From Halobacteriales archaeon QS_1_68_20 (GTDB taxonomy: Archaea > Halobacteriota > Halobacteria > Halobacteriales > PXRE01), in contig PXRE01000015.1 in NCBI GenBank assembly GCA_003021085.1, positions 17,026-81,025 on the forward strand: a stretch of DNA of 64,000 nucleotides, read 5' to 3'. Shown here piece by piece: positions 36,617 to 45,010 of this stretch. Every line of letters begins with the position of its first letter. Position 1 is the first letter of the stretch. The translations under genes were made by a program, and so were the position numbers. The notes under the pieces were generated by a model, which searched no databases, was not told the origin of the DNA, and saw nothing but the letters and a program-made list of their open reading frames with translations.

Positions 36617-36844
36617 ATGAGTGAAACAGTTGCTTCCACCGCGACGCAGCCAACCAGTGACAAGTGGTGGGTGCCGATCGGTGTACTCGTCGTACTGATT
36701 CCGGTTCTGGGAGGACTCGCGGTGGCCTCAGTTCGAACAGGAGACGACGCCACGAGGGCCCAAGCGCAACCGCTCGAACGCGGGAAATCACACACGAAGA
36801 GACCGACCGACATATCCCGGCGGGGCACGTCTCGGCGGGCATGA
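36617..36844 (+). CDS. Possible small membrane protein
   Basis: A 75-residue frame starting MSETVASTATQPTSDKWWVP with one hydrophobic segment (IGVLVVLIPVLGGLAVASV) and a basic tail. The N-terminal half looks real; the tail after ASVRTGDD overlaps promoter-like sequence of the next gene and has poor coding character, so the gene may be truncated or frameshifted there. It overlaps the next start by 4 bases. Confidence 0.4.
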   Translation: MSETVASTATQPTSDKWWVPIGVLVVLIPVLGGLAVASVRTGDDATRAQAQPLERGKSHTKRPTDISRRGTSRRA

Positions 36845-37215
36845 GCGAGTCCGAAACGCCGCGCCCGCGAGTGATCGCAATCCTGGTCGTCGTCGCCGTC
36901 ACCGCCATCGGGTACGCCCTGCTGGCCGGCGGCGCGACGGCGCAACTCGTCGCCGGCGGGGTCGTCATGCTCGGTGCCGCCGCGCTGGGCATCCTCAAGG
37001 GCCTCCGCCGCCCGTCGACCGTCTCGCTGGTCGGCGCGCTCGCCCTGCTGGCCGGCGGAAGCTACGGCGTCGCCCTCGCCAGCGCCGGCCAGGACCCCTT
37101 CACCGACAACGTCGTCCTCGGCCTGCTCGTCCTGGGACTGGTCATCGGCCTGTTCGACTCGCCCGACGAGAAATCGGCAGAGGACGCGGACGCCGACGAC
37201 GCGGCCGAGGAGTGA
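36841..37215 (+). CDS. Small multi-pass membrane protein, unknown
   Basis: 124 residues from the ATG at 36841, with four hydrophobic segments (VIAILVVVAVTAIGYALLAG; LVAGGVVMLGAAALGILKGL; TVSLVGALALLAGGSYGVAL; NVVLGLLVLGLVIGLF) and an acidic C-terminus. No family is recognised; similar small four-helix proteins are common in haloarchaea. Confidence 0.75.
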   Translation: MSESETPRPRVIAILVVVAVTAIGYALLAGGATAQLVAGGVVMLGAAALGILKGLRRPSTVSLVGALALLAGGSYGVALASAGQDPFTDNVVLGLLVLGLVIGLFDSPDEKSAEDADADDAAEE

Positions 37216-37353
37216 CGCGGCCGTCGAGTGGCCCGCCCAAGGAGTGACGCGTCCCAGACCGGCCACGCGGGGGAACGGACCCCACGCCCTCGGGTGGTTC
37301 CGTCCCGGGGGACCTTCCACGGGTGGATATGCGTAGATAAAGGACTTTGACGT

Positions 37354-39444
37354 ATGGCCGCGAAGTTCTCGGCGAGAACCATGGTCACCCAAGAAACCCT
37401 GGCGGACATCGACCGCGTGGTCCACGAACCCAGCCGGGAGTTCGTGGAGTCCACGAACGTCTGGCAGTTCATGCAGGAGTACGGTATCGACGACTACGAG
37501 GCGTTGATCGAGCGGACGACCACGGACGTCGACGGCGTTCCGGCCTCGGGGGTCGACTGGTTCTGGGACGAACTCCCCGACTACCTCGGCATCGAGTGGT
37601 ACGAGGAGTACGACGAGGTACGAGACGACAGCGGGGCGCGACGCGCCCCGGAAGACGCGAGCGGTGAAACCGCGAGCCGCGGGGGCCCGCAGTTCATCGA
37701 CTGGTACCCCGGCGGCGAGTTGAACATCGCGCACAACGTCGTCGACCGCTGGGCCGAGGTCGGCGAGGAGGCCCGCAACACGGTCGCCACCATCTGGGAG
37801 GGCGAGGACGGCGAGGTCCGGGAGATCACCTTCCACGAACTCCACCGCCAGTCCAACGAGGTCGCCAACGAACTGCAAGCCCGCGGCGTCGGCACCGGCG
37901 ACACCGTCGGCCTGTACATGCCGATGGTGCCGGAAGTCGTCTCGATCATGTACGGCTGTTTCAAGGTCGGCGCCGTCGCGGTCCCCATCTTCTCGGGGTT
38001 CGGCGTCGACGCCATCGCCACCCGCATCGAGGACGCCGAGTGTTCGGTCGTCTTCACCGGCGACGGCTTCCTCCGGCGGAGCGATCCCATCCTGCTGAAG
38101 GCGAACCTCGACGAGGCAATCGAGCAGGCGGGCCACGTCGAGACCACCATCGTCTACGACCGCCTGGGCGCAAGCGACGCCGACAGCGACGTGGCGATTC
38201 CCTGGACCGGCCGCGACGAGTGGTGGGCCGACACCGTGGCCGAGCGCGACGACGACTACGACACCAAGTCCCTGGACAGCAGCCAGGAGTCGATGCTGCT
38301 GTACTCGTCGGGCACCACCGGCAAGCCGAAGGGCATCGTCCACACCCACGCCGGCGCGCTGATGCAGGCCGCGAAGGAACTGTACTTCGGGTTCGACGTC
38401 AAGCCCAGCGACCGGTTCTTCTGGGTGTCCGACATCGGCTGGATGATGGGCCCGTGGACGCTCATCGGCAACCACGCCTTCGGCGGCACCATCTTCATGT
38501 ACGAGGGCGCGCCGGACTACCCGGAACCGGACCGCTTCTGGGAGATGATCGACCGGCACAAACTCACCCAGTTCGGCATCTCCCCGACGGCCATTCGCGC
38601 CCTCCGCAAGAAGGGCGACCACTGGGTCGAGGGCCACGACCTCTCCAGCCTCCGCCTGCTCGGGTCGACCGGCGAACCCTGGGACCCCGAGTCCTGGCTG
38701 TGGTTCTACGAGCACGTCGGCGGCGGCGACACGCCGATCGTCAACATCTCGGGCGGCACCGAGATCATGGGCTGTTTCCTGATGCCGATGCCCATCCAGG
38801 ACCTCAAGCCCTGCACGCTCGGCGGCCCTGGCCTCGGCATGGACATCGACGTGGTGGACGACGCGGGCGAATCCATCGTCGACACCCACGAGCGGGGCTT
38901 CCTCGTCGCGCGTGACTCCTGCCCGTCGATGACCAAGAGCCTCTGGGGCGGCGACGAGCGCTACCTCGAGGAGTATTGGTCGACCTGGGAGGACCTCTGG
39001 GACCACGGCGACTGGGCCCAGAAGGACGAGGACGGCTTCTGGTTCCTGCACGGCAGGGCCGACGACGCGCTGAACGTCGCCGGCCGGAAGGTCGGCCCCG
39101 CGGAAGTCGAGGGCGCCGCCATGGAGCACGACGCGGTCAACCAGGCCGCCGCCGTCGGCGCGCCGGACGACACCACCGGCACCGCCGTCGTCCTCTACGT
39201 CGTCGTCGAGGAGGGCTTCGAGGAGTCCGACGACCTGCGCGAGGAGGTCCGCGAGATGGTCGGCGAAGAGTTAGGAAAGCCGTTCCGCCCGCGGGAGGTG
39301 CTGTTCGTCGACCAGTTCCCCAAGACCCAGTCCGGCAAGATCATCCGACGGGCCGTTGAGGCCACCTACAACGACGAGGACCTCGGGGACATGTCCTCCA
39401 TCGAGAACCCCGAGGCGCTGGACGAGATCGAACAGGCGCGGTGA
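37354..39444 (+). CDS. AMP-forming acyl-CoA synthetase (acetyl/propionyl-type)
   Basis: A 696-residue ANL-family ligase making acyl-CoA from a carboxylate, ATP and CoA. P-loop-like LLYSSGTTGKPKGIVHTHAG, substrate-pocket FWVSDIGWMMGPWTLIGNH, ISGGTEIMGCF and catalytic-lysine PKTQSGKIIRRAVEATY are intact. The long N-terminal helical region matches the haloarchaeal acetyl-CoA-synthetase-like group. Residues about 91-110 (RDDSGARRAPEDASGETASR) are a Gly/Ser/Ala-rich insert encoded by hairpin-forming DNA at about 37625-37682. Propionate is a plausible substrate given nearby mcmA. Confidence 0.92.
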   Translation: MAAKFSARTMVTQETLADIDRVVHEPSREFVESTNVWQFMQEYGIDDYEALIERTTTDVDGVPASGVDWFWDELPDYLGIEWYEEYDEVRDDSGARRAPEDASGETASRGGPQFIDWYPGGELNIAHNVVDRWAEVGEEARNTVATIWEGEDGEVREITFHELHRQSNEVANELQARGVGTGDTVGLYMPMVPEVVSIMYGCFKVGAVAVPIFSGFGVDAIATRIEDAECSVVFTGDGFLRRSDPILLKANLDEAIEQAGHVETTIVYDRLGASDADSDVAIPWTGRDEWWADTVAERDDDYDTKSLDSSQESMLLYSSGTTGKPKGIVHTHAGALMQAAKELYFGFDVKPSDRFFWVSDIGWMMGPWTLIGNHAFGGTIFMYEGAPDYPEPDRFWEMIDRHKLTQFGISPTAIRALRKKGDHWVEGHDLSSLRLLGSTGEPWDPESWLWFYEHVGGGDTPIVNISGGTEIMGCFLMPMPIQDLKPCTLGGPGLGMDIDVVDDAGESIVDTHERGFLVARDSCPSMTKSLWGGDERYLEEYWSTWEDLWDHGDWAQKDEDGFWFLHGRADDALNVAGRKVGPAEVEGAAMEHDAVNQAAAVGAPDDTTGTAVVLYVVVEEGFEESDDLREEVREMVGEELGKPFRPREVLFVDQFPKTQSGKIIRRAVEATYNDEDLGDMSSIENPEALDEIEQAR

Positions 39445-39488
39445 TCGACGCGACTACCTGGTGCTGACGGCACCGGACCGTCCTCCGG

Positions 39489-39770
39489 CTACGCTTCCCC
39501 AAGCGCGTCGGCGATAGCTTCCAGCTCTGCTTTCCTGAAGGCGCTTCCTGCCTCGTCGGGGTCGGGGTCGTCCAGCACGCCGGCTTTCCAGAGGATGCCC
39601 GCGCGCATCTCCGATTTGGGCGGAAGCCGGCCCGTCGTATCCACGTCGTAGCCCACGGCCGTACAGATGGCCGCGAGGGCTTCCTTGGTGAACCCGGTCG
39701 ACTCGACGCGCTCGTGTCTCTCGACGGCCTGGCGGATCTCGTTCCGGAGGTCGTCGACGGTCGGCGACAT
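39489..39770 (-). CDS. Small conserved haloarchaeal protein
   Basis: 93 residues from the ATG at 39770 (MSPTVDDLRNEIRQAVERHE). Two helical halves (TGFTKEALAAICTAVGYDVD; AGSAFRKAELEAIADALGEA) separated by KSEMRAGILWKAGV suggest a small helix-rich domain, perhaps nucleic-acid binding. The function is unknown. It converges with the acyl-CoA synthetase gene. Confidence 0.75.
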   Translation of the reverse strand: MSPTVDDLRNEIRQAVERHERVESTGFTKEALAAICTAVGYDVDTTGRLPPKSEMRAGILWKAGVLDDPDPDEAGSAFRKAELEAIADALGEA

Positions 39771-39830
39771 ACCCACCGCGACGCGCGGCGCCGTTCTATA
39801 GGTGTCGATCACCGAGTCCGAGAAACCGTG

Positions 39831-40520
39831 TCACTCGACCACGACCGCGGCGTCCGACCCGTTCTCCCCTCCGCCGAACACGACCGTCGCGCCAGCCAGT
39901 AGCGGCGCCAGGACGCCCCGCACGACGGCGTCGCGGTGGGTCAGCGACGCCCGGACGGCCACCTCGTCGCCGGGGCCGAGGTCTGCGGCGGCGTTCTCGG
40001 CAGACCGGAGCAGGTCGCTGTGGGTCGCGTCCCTCTCCTCGAACGTCAACGCGGTAGCGTCCGGGTCGACCGACTCCGGCGGCCGGACGGGGTTCTCGCT
40101 CCAGACGCTGCGGCCGAACGGTTCGACGGCCGGGTCGTCGACCCCTGGCCCGGGGGTGTAGGCGACCCGGGTCGCGCCCGGCGGCAGGTCGTAGGCCAGC
40201 ACGGACTCGCCGGGGCCGACGAGCAACCGCGCGTCGACTGAGGGGCCGGCCCCGTCGTCCGCCGGCGGGGCCACGAACCTGGTGGTCGCGCCCAGTTGTG
40301 CCGCGCCGAACAGCGCCAGCAGGGCGGGCGCCGCGTGGTCGTCGACCACCGCGACGGTCGCGCCGCGGTGGACGCCGCGGTGGCTGAAGAAGTTCGCCGT
40401 CTTCCAGGCGGTCGTCACGAACTCGTCGTCGTCGTAGGTCACTGCGGGGTCGCCCGGGACCCGGACCGCGGGGTCACCAGTCCGCCGGTCGTCGGCCAGC
40501 AAGTCCCCGAGAGTCTCCAT
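39831..40520 (-). CDS. ANL-superfamily N-terminal domain protein without catalytic motifs
   Basis: A 229-residue protein resembling the first half of AMP-forming acyl-CoA synthetases: METLGDLLADDRRTGDPAVR, then the VTYDDDEFVTTAWKTANFFS and VHRGATVAVVDDHAAPALLA blocks. Only a short downstream part (LTHRDAVVRGVLAPLLAGAT) recalls the region after the P-loop. The SSGTTGxPKG loop, the TGE motif and the C-terminal catalytic domain are missing. It may be a regulatory or degenerate paralogue. Confidence 0.7.
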   Translation of the reverse strand: METLGDLLADDRRTGDPAVRVPGDPAVTYDDDEFVTTAWKTANFFSHRGVHRGATVAVVDDHAAPALLALFGAAQLGATTRFVAPPADDGAGPSVDARLLVGPGESVLAYDLPPGATRVAYTPGPGVDDPAVEPFGRSVWSENPVRPPESVDPDATALTFEERDATHSDLLRSAENAAADLGPGDEVAVRASLTHRDAVVRGVLAPLLAGATVVFGGGENGSDAAVVVE

Positions 40521-40644
40521 GTCGGAGGGTTGGCCGACGGGGCCTAAATCGGTCCCGCTTGCGGTTCGAGGTCACCTGAATCGTCCAGGAGCGACCCGGG
40601 ACGTTCCACGGGGAAGCCGACACGGCGACGACCACCGGTCCCTC

Positions 40645-41034
40645 TCAGGGGAACCGGCTCGGCGGTCGCGGCCGGGAATCCGCCGTCGGCAGGTCCCCGT
40701 ACCGCGGATGCACCCAGGTCAGGTCCTCGCCGTTCCCGTCGAGCCAGGTTCCGAAGGTGTCGACCTGCCAGGCCACCGTCTCGCGGTCGGCGTGGTCCAG
40801 GCCGTGGCGGTCGAACGGGATCGCCGTCACGGCCATGACCTTCGGGTCGTAGAAGACCGCGCGCCGGCCGTCGTCGTCCAGCGCGGCCAGCACCGTCGAC
40901 CCGGTGGCGTGGCGGCGCAGCGCCTGCGCCATGTCCGGGGCGTGGACGCCGCCGCGGTACTCCTGGAGGACGTCGACGAGGTCCTCGTACACCGTCTGGC
41001 GATCGACCGTCCGTCCGGCGTGCTCCGGTATCAT
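40645..41034 (-). CDS. Hypothetical haloarchaeal protein
   Basis: 129 residues: helical start (IPEHAGRTVDRQTVYEDLVD, VLQEYRGGVHAPDMAQALRR) then a beta part (STVLAALDDDGRRAVFYDPK, VMAVTAIPFDRHGL). The order suggests a small alpha/beta domain; the family is not recognised. The 3' end beyond SRPRPPSRFP is low-complexity. Confidence 0.65.
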   Translation of the reverse strand: MIPEHAGRTVDRQTVYEDLVDVLQEYRGGVHAPDMAQALRRHATGSTVLAALDDDGRRAVFYDPKVMAVTAIPFDRHGLDHADRETVAWQVDTFGTWLDGNGEDLTWVHPRYGDLPTADSRPRPPSRFP

Positions 41035-41399
41035 GATCGAAATCGGTCACGTCTACGTGGCAAAAACCCGCGCCGAGGGCGGAGTGAAACTGAAAGTGGA
41101 TAAGGGGACGCCAGAGTAACAGGCGTCATGTCGCCGTCGTCGAGTTCGTCGAGATGCTGCCGGTGGCTGGCGCCGCGCACGAGCTTCTCGGGCAGGTCGC
41201 GAACGGACTCACCGTGTTCTCCGGTCGTTCGCGGGCATTCGGAGGGCCGACAACAGAGCATACCGGCTCAAACTCGCCAGTCCTCGTGACGTTCCCCCCC
41301 ACCACGTCTCCGTGCGGGGACTCCAAACGCGATTTCTCGGTCTTCGATGCGATTACAGCCGATACCCGAGGACGGAGGAAAGTGAAACTGGATCTCCGC
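41035..41399. other. Intergenic stretch without a supported gene
   Basis: Short frames exist on the minus strand (one includes RDLPEKLVRGASHRQHLDEL), which could be a decayed peptide related to small addiction-module proteins, but no start or family match supports a gene. It lies between a hypothetical gene and vapC. Confidence 0.4.
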
Positions 41400-41792
41400 T
41401 CACTCGCGGACGTTGGTGACCTGCACGTAGGATTCGAGGGCTTCGGTCTCGAAGTCGCTGTCTGCGACGACGAGGTGCTCGCCGGTCGAGCGGGCAGTGG
41501 CCGCCACGAGGACGTCACGCGGCGCCATCGGGTCGCCGTCGTCGAGGAGTTGATCCTGGAGGCGAGCGGCTTCGAGGGCGATAGAGTTAGTGAGATCGAG
41601 TTCGCGGACCCCGCCGAACTCCTCGCGTTCGGCGACGACGTCGGTCGTGCCCGTCCCGAGTTCGCCCTGGATGACTTCGTAGACACAGATCGTGGACGTG
41701 AGGTAGGGTTCGCCCTCGGATTCGACGAACTCGACGGTGGCCTCGACGCCCTCGAGCATGTCGATTATCGTCGAGGAGTCGAGGAACGTCAT
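41400..41792 (-). CDS. vapC: VapC-type PIN-domain toxin ribonuclease
   Basis: A 130-residue PIN domain: MTFLDSSTIIDMLEG (first Asp), SEGEPYLTSTICVYEVIQGE (Glu), LTNSIALEAARLQDQLLDDG and PMAPRDVLVAATARSTG with VVADSDFETEAL (later Asp residues). The four acidic metal ligands are present, so it should be an active Mg2+ RNase. It overlaps the upstream antitoxin gene by 4 bases. Confidence 0.92.
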   Translation of the reverse strand: MTFLDSSTIIDMLEGVEATVEFVESEGEPYLTSTICVYEVIQGELGTGTTDVVAEREEFGGVRELDLTNSIALEAARLQDQLLDDGDPMAPRDVLVAATARSTGEHLVVADSDFETEALESYVQVTNVRE

Positions 41793-42007
41793 CGGTCGTC
41801 GTGTTCGGGAGGCCGGCCGAAGCTCTCGCGTGATTCCTCGATGGCTTCCCGGGCCCGGTCCGCTTTCTCCTGGGACCAGGCGCCGACGTTGATGGGCTCT
41901 TCCTCGTTGGCGAGTCGGCCGAGGAACTCGTCCCAGGTCTCGTCCTCGCGCTTCAGGCGGGCGAGTTTGTCTTTGGTCCGTTCGCTGACGCGGATGCTGG
42001 TACTCAT
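41789..42007 (-). CDS. vapB: VapB-type antitoxin (ribbon-helix-helix)
   Basis: A 72-residue partner of the PIN toxin. MSTSIRVSERTKDKLARLKR is a ribbon-helix-helix start that binds DNA as a dimer; the C-terminal WSQEKADRAREAIEESRESF is the part that would wrap the toxin. A perfect dyad GTATGC-N5-GCATAC begins 3 bases upstream of its start codon. Confidence 0.9.
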   Translation of the reverse strand: MSTSIRVSERTKDKLARLKREDETWDEFLGRLANEEEPINVGAWSQEKADRAREAIEESRESFGRPPEHDDR

Positions 42008-42009
42008 GT

Positions 42010-42026
42010 GTATGCGCCTTGCATAC
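42010..42026. promoter_or_regulatory. Dyad operator at the vapBC start
   Basis: GTATGC-gcctt-GCATAC is a perfect 6-base inverted repeat immediately upstream of the vapB ATG. RHH antitoxins normally bind such short palindromes to repress their own operon, so autoregulation through this site is a direct prediction. Confidence 0.6.
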
Positions 42027-42101
42027 GCGAGGGCATCAACGTTTTGGGGCGCGAGGGAGGTCCACACGTCGCTTCCCGTCCCACTCGGGTTATGAGGTGG
42101 A

Positions 42102-42121
42102 TGGGGCCGCCGAGAGTCAAA
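42102..42121 (-). repeat. Partial duplicate of the tRNA-Pro 3' end (possible att remnant)
   Basis: tggggccgccgagagtcaaa here matches the 3' end of the tRNA-Pro gene (tggggccgccgagagtcgaa, 42199-42218) at 19 of 20 bases, in the same orientation, 97 bases away. Direct duplication of a tRNA 3' end is what integration or excision of a tRNA-targeting element leaves behind. No integrase gene is seen in the window. Confidence 0.5.
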
Positions 42122-42198
42122 CGCCCTCGCTTCGCTCGCGATGCGACGCTCGGCGTCCGGACGGATTTGCGGCTCTCGTATCGCTCGCCGCAAAACAG

Positions 42199-42269
42199 TG
42201 GGGCCGCCGAGAGTCGAACTCGGGTCATACGCACCCCATGCGCATAGGATACCACTACCCCACGGCCCC
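42199..42269 (-). tRNA. tRNA-Pro (GGG anticodon)
   Basis: Seventy-one bases fold with acceptor GGGGCCG/CGGCCCC plus A73, U8, a short D arm with A14, anticodon stem TGCGC/GCGTA and loop ATGGGGT (T33, anticodon GGG), and T arm CCGAG/CTCGG with TTCGACT. CCA is not encoded. No intron. Confidence 0.92.
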
Positions 42270-42388
42270 AGGGTGCGTTCGAACGAACGTCGCTCCGGGA
42301 GTTAAGCGCTTCGCTTCTCAGTTCCCCGACCGGTCGTCGTCCGCGTTATCCTCACCGTCGCTACCACCGGCGTCACGAGGCACACGAG

Positions 42389-42996
42389 GTGGTAGCCTTC
42401 GAGACGAGCGGGACCGACGGCGACGAGCGTCTGATCCGGGCGTACCTGCTGGACGCGATGGAACGGCTCCCGGCGGCCGGCGTCTGCGAGGAGGGGGCTT
42501 CCTGCGGTACGGCCACGACCCCGAGGTGGACGGCGGCGAGGTCCGCATGCACGTCCGGGGTGACTTCGACGCGGCCGTCGAGCGTGAGCCGTGGGCCGCG
42601 CTGGTCGAGGACGGCCTGGCCGACGGGTGGGAACGCCGCGAGGAGGCCGATTCGGAGCGGTGGGGACCGCAGGGCGTGGCGCTCTCGCGGCGGTTGACCT
42701 CCCTGTCGAGTCGCATGGCCAGGAAGGTCTTCGAGCAGTTCGACCCGGGCGAACGCCGGGCGCCCGTCGACACCTACTCCGACGAGGGGCCGCTCCCTGT
42801 CGGCTGGTGGACGCTGTGGCACTTCCTGGCGAACCAGCAGGCGCTGTCCGCGGACGGCGAAATCGACGCCTGCATGGAGTGCGTCCGCAACCGCCCGTGG
42901 ACGCTCGCCGCCCGAGACGGGCGACGGCGGACGGACGAACGGATCGACGACCTCGAAGCCGTCCGTGAGGAAGCCGCCAGGATCACCGGTGATTAG
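42389..42996 (+). pseudogene. Conserved haloarchaeal protein with a G-run frameshift
   Basis: From the GTG at 42389, VAFETSGTDGDERLIRAYLL and DAMERLPAAGVCEEG read in one frame. At the G run near 42493-42497 coding shifts to GGFLRYGHDPEVDGGEVRMH and continues well to EAARITGD (stop 42994-42996), about 202 residues when joined. The HFLANQQALSADGEIDACME block suggests a folded alpha-helical domain; family unknown. The indel in a homopolymer may be a sequencing error. Confidence 0.65.
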
Positions 42997-43831
42997 AAGA
43001 CCCCGGCGAGGAACCCGAGGCCCATCAGGATCGGCACGACTGCGGAGAAGCAGGGAGGGCGTGTACCGTTCGACGCGGTCCTCGTAGTGTTCGTAGCCAG
43101 CGATCAACAGCAGGGTAAAGGCGACGATGGCGGCGATCACCGCCAGCGCGTACACCAGCATGAGTTCGAGACAGAAGTTCGACCCCGCACAGAGGGGATG
43201 ATCTCGAACTCCTCCTGGTTGGCGAACGCGAGCGCGAACGCGAACGCCGCGATGCCCCAGATGCCGCGGTCGGTCGCCTCCTCGGCCGACGGGTGGTCGT
43301 GGCCGTCACCGCCGAACGGGAGGGCGGCTTTCAGGCGAGCGAGCACGCCGCCGTGGGAGTGGTCGTGGTGTTCGTGACTGTGGCCGTGCTCGTGGTCACC
43401 GTGGCCGTAGTGGTCGTGACTGTGCGAGTGGCGGAGCTCTCGTGCGAGTGGTCGTGCGCGTGCCCGTGATCGTGGCTCTCGTGTGAGCGAGCGTGGCCGT
43501 CTCCGCCGGCGTGGTGATGGTGGTGGCCCTCGCCGCGGTAGAACAGACGGGCCTCCCGGAGGCCCAGCAGGATCAGCAGGCCGCCGGCGACGTAGTTCAT
43601 CCAGCCGATTTCCGTGCGTTCGAAGTACGCCTTCGCTCAAAAGAACGCCAGCACCATGGCGATGCTGCTGACCAGGTGGCCGACCCCGAGGACGAAACTC
43701 GCCGCGAACCCGGCGACCCACGTGTTCGTCCGGTCGAGCGCGTAGGTGCCGGCGACCGGCCAGCCGTGTCCCGGTTCGACGCCGAGGCCCACGGCACCGG
43801 CCCCGAGGCCGACGAACTCGCTCCCTGCCAT
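42993..43831 (-). pseudogene. NicO/RcnA-like metal permease with His-rich loop, nonsense and frameshift lesions
   Basis: Start MAGSEFVGLGAGAVGLGVEP, then the metal-site motif EPGHGWPVAG and LGVGHLVSSIAMVLAFF are typical of NicO/HupE-type Ni/Co permeases. An in-frame TGA (43637-43639) interrupts it before AKAYFERTEIGWMNYVAGGL in the same frame. A His-rich loop (HHHHHAGGDGHARSHESHDH) follows. The frame then shifts near 43435 to HSHDHYGHGDHEHGHSHEHH, near 43190 to CAGSNFCLELMLVYALAVIA, and near 43050 to SAVVPILMGLGFLAGVF. At least one stop and three frameshifts make this a pseudogene unless the assembly is poor here. Confidence 0.78.
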
Positions 43832-43916
43832 GGGTGGGCGGTGAGTTTCGATTCGTAAAGGGCGTTTTCGTCCCGCGAGAGAAACCCTTTTGCGGGCCCC
43901 GGGCGCAGGCCGAGAT

Positions 43917-44240
43917 ATGAGCGAGCAGTGGCCCCACGACCCCGACGGCGAGGAAGGGAGCGAGGGCATGCGGAAGTACGGGATGGCGATAATCGCCAAG
44001 AAGGTCGAGGACGCCGAGTGGCCCCTCGACTGCGAGGCGTTCGTCGAGGAGTACGGCGACGACCCCGTGCGCATCAACTACCAGCGGGTCGTGAGCGTGG
44101 CAGACGTCTTCGAGCACGTCGAGGCCGAGGAGTTCGAGGACCTCGTCAGGTTCCACCGCGCGGTTGGCGACGCGATGCGCGCCGGCGGCTTCTGGGACTA
44201 CCACCCGGCCGGTGCCGACCCCGAACCGAAACACGCCTGA
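43917..44240 (+). CDS. DUF5785 family protein
   Basis: 107 residues from the ATG at 43917. MSEQWPHDPDGEEGSEGMRK then YGMAIIAKKVEDAEWPLDCE and PVRINYQRVVSVADVFEHVE match a small, highly conserved halobacterial family of unknown function. It converges with uridine kinase with no gap (44240/44241). Confidence 0.88.
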   Translation: MSEQWPHDPDGEEGSEGMRKYGMAIIAKKVEDAEWPLDCEAFVEEYGDDPVRINYQRVVSVADVFEHVEAEEFEDLVRFHRAVGDAMRAGGFWDYHPAGADPEPKHA

Positions 44241-44939
44241 TCATCCCCGCTCGGGACGGTCCAGGTCGAGTTCGTCGCCGAGTTTCCGTTCGAGTTCCGA
44301 GCGCTCCCAGCGGCGCACGGCGTCGCCACGGATCTCCGCCTGCACCTTCTCCTCCAGCAGGTTGACCGCGACGCTGTTGGCGCCCTCCGGGATGATGACG
44401 TCGGCCTTCCGCTTGGTGGGGGCGATGAACTGCTCGTGCATCGGTTTGACCGTCGAGAGGTACTGGTCCATCACGCCCTCGAGGTCGCGGTCCCGGTCGA
44501 GGACGTCCCGGCGAATCCGCCGGAGGATGCGGACGTCGGCGTCGGTCTCGACGTACAACCGGAGGTCCATCATGTCGACCACGTCGTCGTCGTGGAGCGC
44601 GAGGATGCCCTCGACGACGATGACGTCGGTCGGTTCCACCTGGACCCGCTCGTCGGTACGGGTGTGCTCGGTGAAGTCGTACTGGGGCATCTCGATGGGC
44701 TGGCCGGCCGACAGCGTCGACAGGTGGTTCCGGACGAGGTCCCACTCGAACGCCGAGGGATGGTCGTAGTTGACGTCCTTGCGCTCCTCGTAGTCGAGGT
44801 GGCTCAGGTCCCGGTAGTAGTTGTCCAGCGGGAACCGGGTGACTTCGTCGCCGACCTTCTCGGTGATCTGCTCGGCGATGGTGGTCTTGCCGGCACCGGT
44901 CCCCCCGGCGATGCCGATGACGAACGAGGGAATGGCCAT
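44241..44939 (-). CDS. udk: Uridine kinase
   Basis: A 232-residue P-loop kinase phosphorylating uridine (and cytidine) in pyrimidine salvage. Walker A is GIAGGTGAGKTTIAEQI, with FPLDNYYRDLSHLDYEERKD, NYDHPSAFEWDLVRNHLSTL, the catalytic-region QYDFTEHTRTDERVQVEPTD and VVEGILALHDDDVVDMMDLR typical of Udk. The ATG at 44939 gives MAIPSFVIGIAGG. Confidence 0.95.
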   Translation of the reverse strand: MAIPSFVIGIAGGTGAGKTTIAEQITEKVGDEVTRFPLDNYYRDLSHLDYEERKDVNYDHPSAFEWDLVRNHLSTLSAGQPIEMPQYDFTEHTRTDERVQVEPTDVIVVEGILALHDDDVVDMMDLRLYVETDADVRILRRIRRDVLDRDRDLEGVMDQYLSTVKPMHEQFIAPTKRKADVIIPEGANSVAVNLLEEKVQAEIRGDAVRRWERSELERKLGDELDLDRPERG

Positions 44940-45010
44940 GCCGGAAACGCCGGTGTCGCCGGCATTCAAGTTACCGGGTTCGGTCGGCGTCGACCGGCCG
45001 GCCGCCACCG

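Noticed and set aside
36595..39129. 844-codon minus-strand frame opposite the acyl-CoA synthetase
   Set aside because: Shadow frame with repetitive Arg/Asp/Val composition; the plus-strand gene has all ANL motifs.
41031..41261. Small minus-strand frame after the hypothetical gene at 40645
   Set aside because: No start context or family match; its best part (RDLPEKLVRGASHRQ) is too short to support a gene.
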